Shown: positions 61,235-64,000 of the stretch, one piece after another | Numbering within the stretch: the first letter of the stretch is position 1 | Layout: every line of letters begins with the position of its first letter | Source: CBDFLA01 sp965248915 | GTDB taxonomy: Bacteria; Pseudomonadota; Alphaproteobacteria; M2410 | Direction: 5' to 3' | Assembly (NCBI GenBank): GCA_965248915.1 | Contig: OZ252216.1 | Coordinates: 2,046,001 to 2,110,000 of the forward strand | DNA: 64,000 nucleotides | The notes under the pieces: generated by a model | Database searches by the model: none | Told to the model about the DNA's origin: nothing | What the model saw: the letters and a program-made list of their open reading frames with translations, nothing else | Made by a program: the position numbers and the translations under genes

Positions 61235-62365
61235 ATGTCAGGGGACACCAGTAATCTCAACAAACTGACCGTTGATCCAGCCTACCAGGCTGTCGATCCA
61301 TCAGATTTTAAGGCTATGATGGAAGTCGATAGATACGGCAACCGTTCCTCGGCCTTCGACAAGATCATCGCAGCAACCCACGATCATTTCTGGGATCCGC
61401 TGGATACGAAATACATCGACTTTACCAAGCCCTTTGACACAAAAAACGAATACCTCATTGATCCGGCACAAGATTTTGATCTGAAAACCGCGATTGCTGA
61501 CAAGCTCGACGAAAAACAGAAGATCCAACTGGTCAACATGAATGTCCACTGGTCACTGTCTTCAATCATGCACGGAGAACAAGGCGCCTTGTCTCTTTCG
61601 GCCAGTCTTTGTCACATCTTGAAAGATCCAGGTGCGCAGGAATACGCCGCCAACCAAGCCCGTGAAGAAGCACGCCACGTAACAGCTTTCACACAATATA
61701 CCGCAGCCCGTTGGGGCAAGCCAATGACTGTCGGGCCAGCGCTTGGCAATCTCTTAGAGGAAATGGTCGGATCCAAATTCGTTTGGAAGAAATTGGTCGG
61801 CATGCAAATGATGGTCGAAGGCCTCGCTATGGGCGCCTTTGCTTCCTTCTTCAAGTACAGCCGTGACCCGGTGATGACCAAGCTCATGCAACTGGTCATG
61901 ACCGATGAAGCCTTCCACCACAAGTTTGGCAAGATTTGGGCCGACCGTACTATTCCGCACCTACCAGAAGAAGAGCGCATCTTGATTGAGGACTGGGCTT
62001 GGGAAGTCTTCCAAGTACTCCTCTACAACTTGGGCAGCCCGGAACAAAAGAAAGCGAACTACGACGCGTTAGGTCTCGATTGGGAATGGGTCCAAGCTGC
62101 TTTCTTGGAAGCACTGACCGATGCTGAAATCCGCGAACAACTCCAAGACCCAGTGAACATCTTCCGTGTATTGATCAAGACCCTCCTCAAAGCTGGCATC
62201 ATCACAGATCGGACGCGCAGCAATTATGCCGCCTTCATCGACATGTCCGAATTACATAATGAAGGCGACAGGATGGTTGGTGATGATATCGCTGAAGAGG
62301 GCATCAAATACTTGATTGAACTCAATCGAACCGGCGCCACCAGCACGGGTCTCGCCGCTGAATAA
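61235..62365 (+). CDS. Ferritin-like diiron carboxylate protein
   Basis: The 376-residue protein has the four-helix diiron site of the ferritin-like superfamily: Glu115 (HGEQGALS), Glu145-x-x-His148 (REEARHVTAF), Glu195 (MMVEGLAMGAF), and Glu225-x-x-His228 (TDEAFHHKFG). This spacing fits the R2/AurF-like oxidase or oxygenase group rather than ferritin or rubrerythrin. Its reaction is unknown; hydrocarbon or lipid oxidation is possible. The GGAGG ribosome site is strong, suggesting good expression. There are no reductase or ferredoxin genes beside it. Confidence 0.85.
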   Translation: MSGDTSNLNKLTVDPAYQAVDPSDFKAMMEVDRYGNRSSAFDKIIAATHDHFWDPLDTKYIDFTKPFDTKNEYLIDPAQDFDLKTAIADKLDEKQKIQLVNMNVHWSLSSIMHGEQGALSLSASLCHILKDPGAQEYAANQAREEARHVTAFTQYTAARWGKPMTVGPALGNLLEEMVGSKFVWKKLVGMQMMVEGLAMGAFASFFKYSRDPVMTKLMQLVMTDEAFHHKFGKIWADRTIPHLPEEERILIEDWAWEVFQVLLYNLGSPEQKKANYDALGLDWEWVQAAFLEALTDAEIREQLQDPVNIFRVLIKTLLKAGIITDRTRSNYAAFIDMSELHNEGDRMVGDDIAEEGIKYLIELNRTGATSTGLAAE

Positions 62366-62380
62366 CGCAGCCCGCGTTTA

Positions 62381-63016
62381 CTACGGGATCCCTAGGATCT
62401 TGTGGGTCTGTTGACTAAGACGCCATTGATCATTGCTGAGGCAATAGTCGATGGCGTCATTTTTGTTGCGCACCGCTTGGTTGCCGTCCATGGGCTGAAG
62501 GAAGAAGTTCTCGAAAGCCAAGTCTTCGAACATTTGCGGCTTGAGCGTGTCTTGTGGATACACAAGTTTCAATTCATCGCCACTCCTTTGAACGCATTCA
62601 GCTCCTGCCTTGGGACTCACGCAGAGCCAATCAATGCCCTCAGGCGCTTTGATTGTGCCATTGGTCTCAACCGCAATCTCAAAGCCTTGCTCGTGCAGCG
62701 CCTCAATCAAAGGCTCGTCCACTTGCAACAGAGGCTCCCCACCAGTGCACACAACAAGAGGTTTGCTTCGCGCTTGTTCCGGCCACAATGAAGCGACACT
62801 TTCAGCCAATGCAATGGCAGTTGAAAACCTGCCGCCACCCACTCCATCGGTGCCAACGAAATCTGTGTCGCAGAATTGGCAAATGGCTGAGGCGCGGTCT
62901 CGCTCAAGGCCTGTCCACAAATTACACCCGGCAAATCTCAAGAACACAGATGGCCGACCCGTCTGTGCTCCCTCTCCTTGCAACGTGTAAAACACTTCTT
63001 TGACGCTGTATGTCAT
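62381..63016 (-). CDS. queE: 7-carboxy-7-deazaguanine synthase
   Basis: QueE is a radical SAM enzyme that ring-contracts 6-carboxytetrahydropterin on the way to queuosine. The 211-residue protein shows [56 protein letters not shown], in which the first Cys and the later CQFC pair bind the 4Fe-4S cluster; the gap between them is expanded relative to CxxxCxxC, a known QueE variant. [22 protein letters not shown] follows. ATG 63016 overlaps the queC stop (ATGA). Confidence 0.94.
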   Translation of the reverse strand: MTYSVKEVFYTLQGEGAQTGRPSVFLRFAGCNLWTGLERDRASAICQFCDTDFVGTDGVGGGRFSTAIALAESVASLWPEQARSKPLVVCTGGEPLLQVDEPLIEALHEQGFEIAVETNGTIKAPEGIDWLCVSPKAGAECVQRSGDELKLVYPQDTLKPQMFEDLAFENFFLQPMDGNQAVRNKNDAIDYCLSNDQWRLSQQTHKILGIP

Positions 63017-63729
63017 GTGGCCGAGTGACCCTGAAATGTTTCCCATCCCTTAGCCCGCAAGTCGCAAGCTGGGCAGGCTCCACATCCGTATCCCCAATCG
63101 TGACGGGTGGATCTATCCCCGAGATAACACGTATGAGTTTCTTCAACGATAAGGTCGATAAGTTGATCGCCTCCCAATTCGTTGGCCATTTTCCATGTTG
63201 CAGCCTTGCCAATCCACATGAGAGGTGTGTCGAGAACAAACTCCGTCGCCATACCCAGATTGAGTGCCGTTTCCATTGCTTTGATCGTCTCTTCGCGACA
63301 ATCCGGATACCCCGAATAGTCTGTCTCACAAACACCACTTGCGATATGGCGACATCCACCCCGGTAGGCCACCGCAGCCGACAGTGTCAGAAACAACAAG
63401 TTCCGCCCCGGCACGAATGTGGTTGGCAAACCATCTTCGCCCATCCTGATTTCAACATCCCGCGTCAAGGCAGTGTCGCTAACTTGCGCGAGAACACCCA
63501 AATCAAGCACTCGGTCATCTCCGAGTTTCTCTGACCAATCAGGGAAACCGTCTCGCAAGCGCCCGAGTACCGTTTGTCGGCAATCAAGCTCAACGCTGTG
63601 ACGTTGACCATAGTCGAAACCAATCGTTTCAACTTCAGCAAACCGAGACAAAGCCCACGCCAATACCACCGCCGAATCCTGCCCACCGGAAAAGAGAACC
63701 AGAGCTTTTGCTTGTGACTTAACGGACAT
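63013..63729 (-). CDS. queC: 7-cyano-7-deazaguanine synthase
   Basis: QueC makes preQ0 from 7-carboxy-7-deazaguanine with ATP and ammonia. The 238-residue protein has the PP-loop [18 protein letters not shown] (residues 10-27), [55 protein letters not shown], and the zinc motif [17 protein letters not shown] at the C-terminus. It is directly coupled to queE. No queD or queF is in the window on this side. No preQ1 riboswitch is recognisable in the 271 bp upstream. Confidence 0.95.
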   Translation of the reverse strand: MSVKSQAKALVLFSGGQDSAVVLAWALSRFAEVETIGFDYGQRHSVELDCRQTVLGRLRDGFPDWSEKLGDDRVLDLGVLAQVSDTALTRDVEIRMGEDGLPTTFVPGRNLLFLTLSAAVAYRGGCRHIASGVCETDYSGYPDCREETIKAMETALNLGMATEFVLDTPLMWIGKAATWKMANELGGDQLIDLIVEETHTCYLGDRSTRHDWGYGCGACPACDLRAKGWETFQGHSAT

Positions 63730-63792
63730 GGTACCAATTCAAGAAATTCGGTCGTCGCCAACGCACACCGACAAGATTAATGCCATAACATC

Positions 63793-63936
63793 TCAGGCGA
63801 AAGAGATCCATTCTGCCAATGGGTCTTGCATGATCTTTTTGACCATTTGTGAGGTACTCCCAGATTTCCTCTCAAGTCTATCCCAAGAGCCGCTGAATTC
63901 AGCCAAATTCTTACGAGCCTTTGAGCACCGCGCCAT
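63793..63936 (-). CDS. Possible 47-residue small protein upstream of queC
   Basis: A frame from an ATG (first base 63936) to a TGA (63793-63795) encodes MARCSKARKNLAEFSGSWDR and continues to QDPLAEWISFA, with an AGGA four bases ahead of the ATG and a GGAGG farther upstream. The peptide has a basic start and an amphipathic C-terminal part. It is on the same strand as queC, 63 bp upstream of it. There is no recognised family, so it could be a leader peptide or chance. Confidence 0.3.
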   Translation of the reverse strand: MARCSKARKNLAEFSGSWDRLERKSGSTSQMVKKIMQDPLAEWISFA

Positions 63937-64000
63937 CAAATCCTAACAACTCCTTTCCTCCCGTTTTGCCGAATCTTAGCCTTCGCGATCTCTAATGAAC

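Noticed and set aside
63730..64000. preQ1 riboswitch or structured RNA upstream of queC
   Set aside because: No C-rich loop and A-rich tail pattern of preQ1 aptamers was seen, and no tmRNA or SRP RNA signature was recognised.

Overview
The window is a gene-dense stretch of an alphaproteobacterial chromosome, probably from a marine member of the Hyphomicrobiales in the Rhodobiaceae/Parvibaculum neighbourhood. The lineage call rests on gene order: separate petA-petB-petC for cytochrome bc1, lgt-midA-pgeF, prs-rplY(CTC form)-pth-ychF, uvrC with moaD-moaE, proC-YbjN-ubiK, cca-DUF6111-Nudix-DUF1285 followed by a MoxR operon, and several SDR, MaoC and acyl-CoA dehydrogenase genes. G+C looks mid-50 percent by eye and was not computed. 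I found no rRNA, tRNA, CRISPR array, transposase or integrase.

Layout. 1-4.0 kb: a secreted protein cut by the window edge, a methyltransferase, a TonB-C-like periplasmic protein, and an ECF42-type sigma factor with its DGPF/YciI partner behind a matching promoter motif. 4.2-11 kb: Ca/Na antiporter, pteridine reductase plus folB, uvrC-moaD-moaE, ilvE. 10.6-16 kb: MarR regulator, OmpR/EnvZ-type two-component pair, proC, YbjN, ubiK. 15.7-23.2 kb: lgt-midA-pgeF-lipoprotein, then prs-rplY-pth-ychF. 23-25.5 kb: two MaoC hydratases, a dienelactone hydrolase and a LysE exporter. 25.5-31.5 kb, mostly minus strand: a membrane-anchored TPR protein, a lipocalin-like secreted protein, a DUF3604 protein, a methyltransferase and an SDR. 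31.5-36.7 kb: a metal/cobalamin-type binding protein gene broken by one in-frame stop, apt, mtnP, a clear terminator, and petABC.

37.3-42.3 kb is the accessory segment. Next to trmL are a GNAT gene, a 3-prime remnant of hemF, a lone secreted protein, a gene-poor AT-rich stretch, and a 1040-residue protein joining a disordered N-terminus, an EVE (PUA-like) domain and a KAP-family P-loop NTPase with two membrane segments. This EVE-KAP protein is the best candidate for an undescribed system, possibly a nucleic-acid-sensing, membrane-linked defence NTPase.

42.3-64 kb returns to housekeeping and lipid or xenobiotic metabolism: SDR, acyl-CoA dehydrogenase, cca, a MoxR-DUF58-BatA/DUF4159-VWA operon, amidase, Nudix enzymes, a short flagellin-like protein, a ferritin-like diiron protein and queC-queE. 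All functions are inferred from sequence recognition alone; no database search or computation was run.
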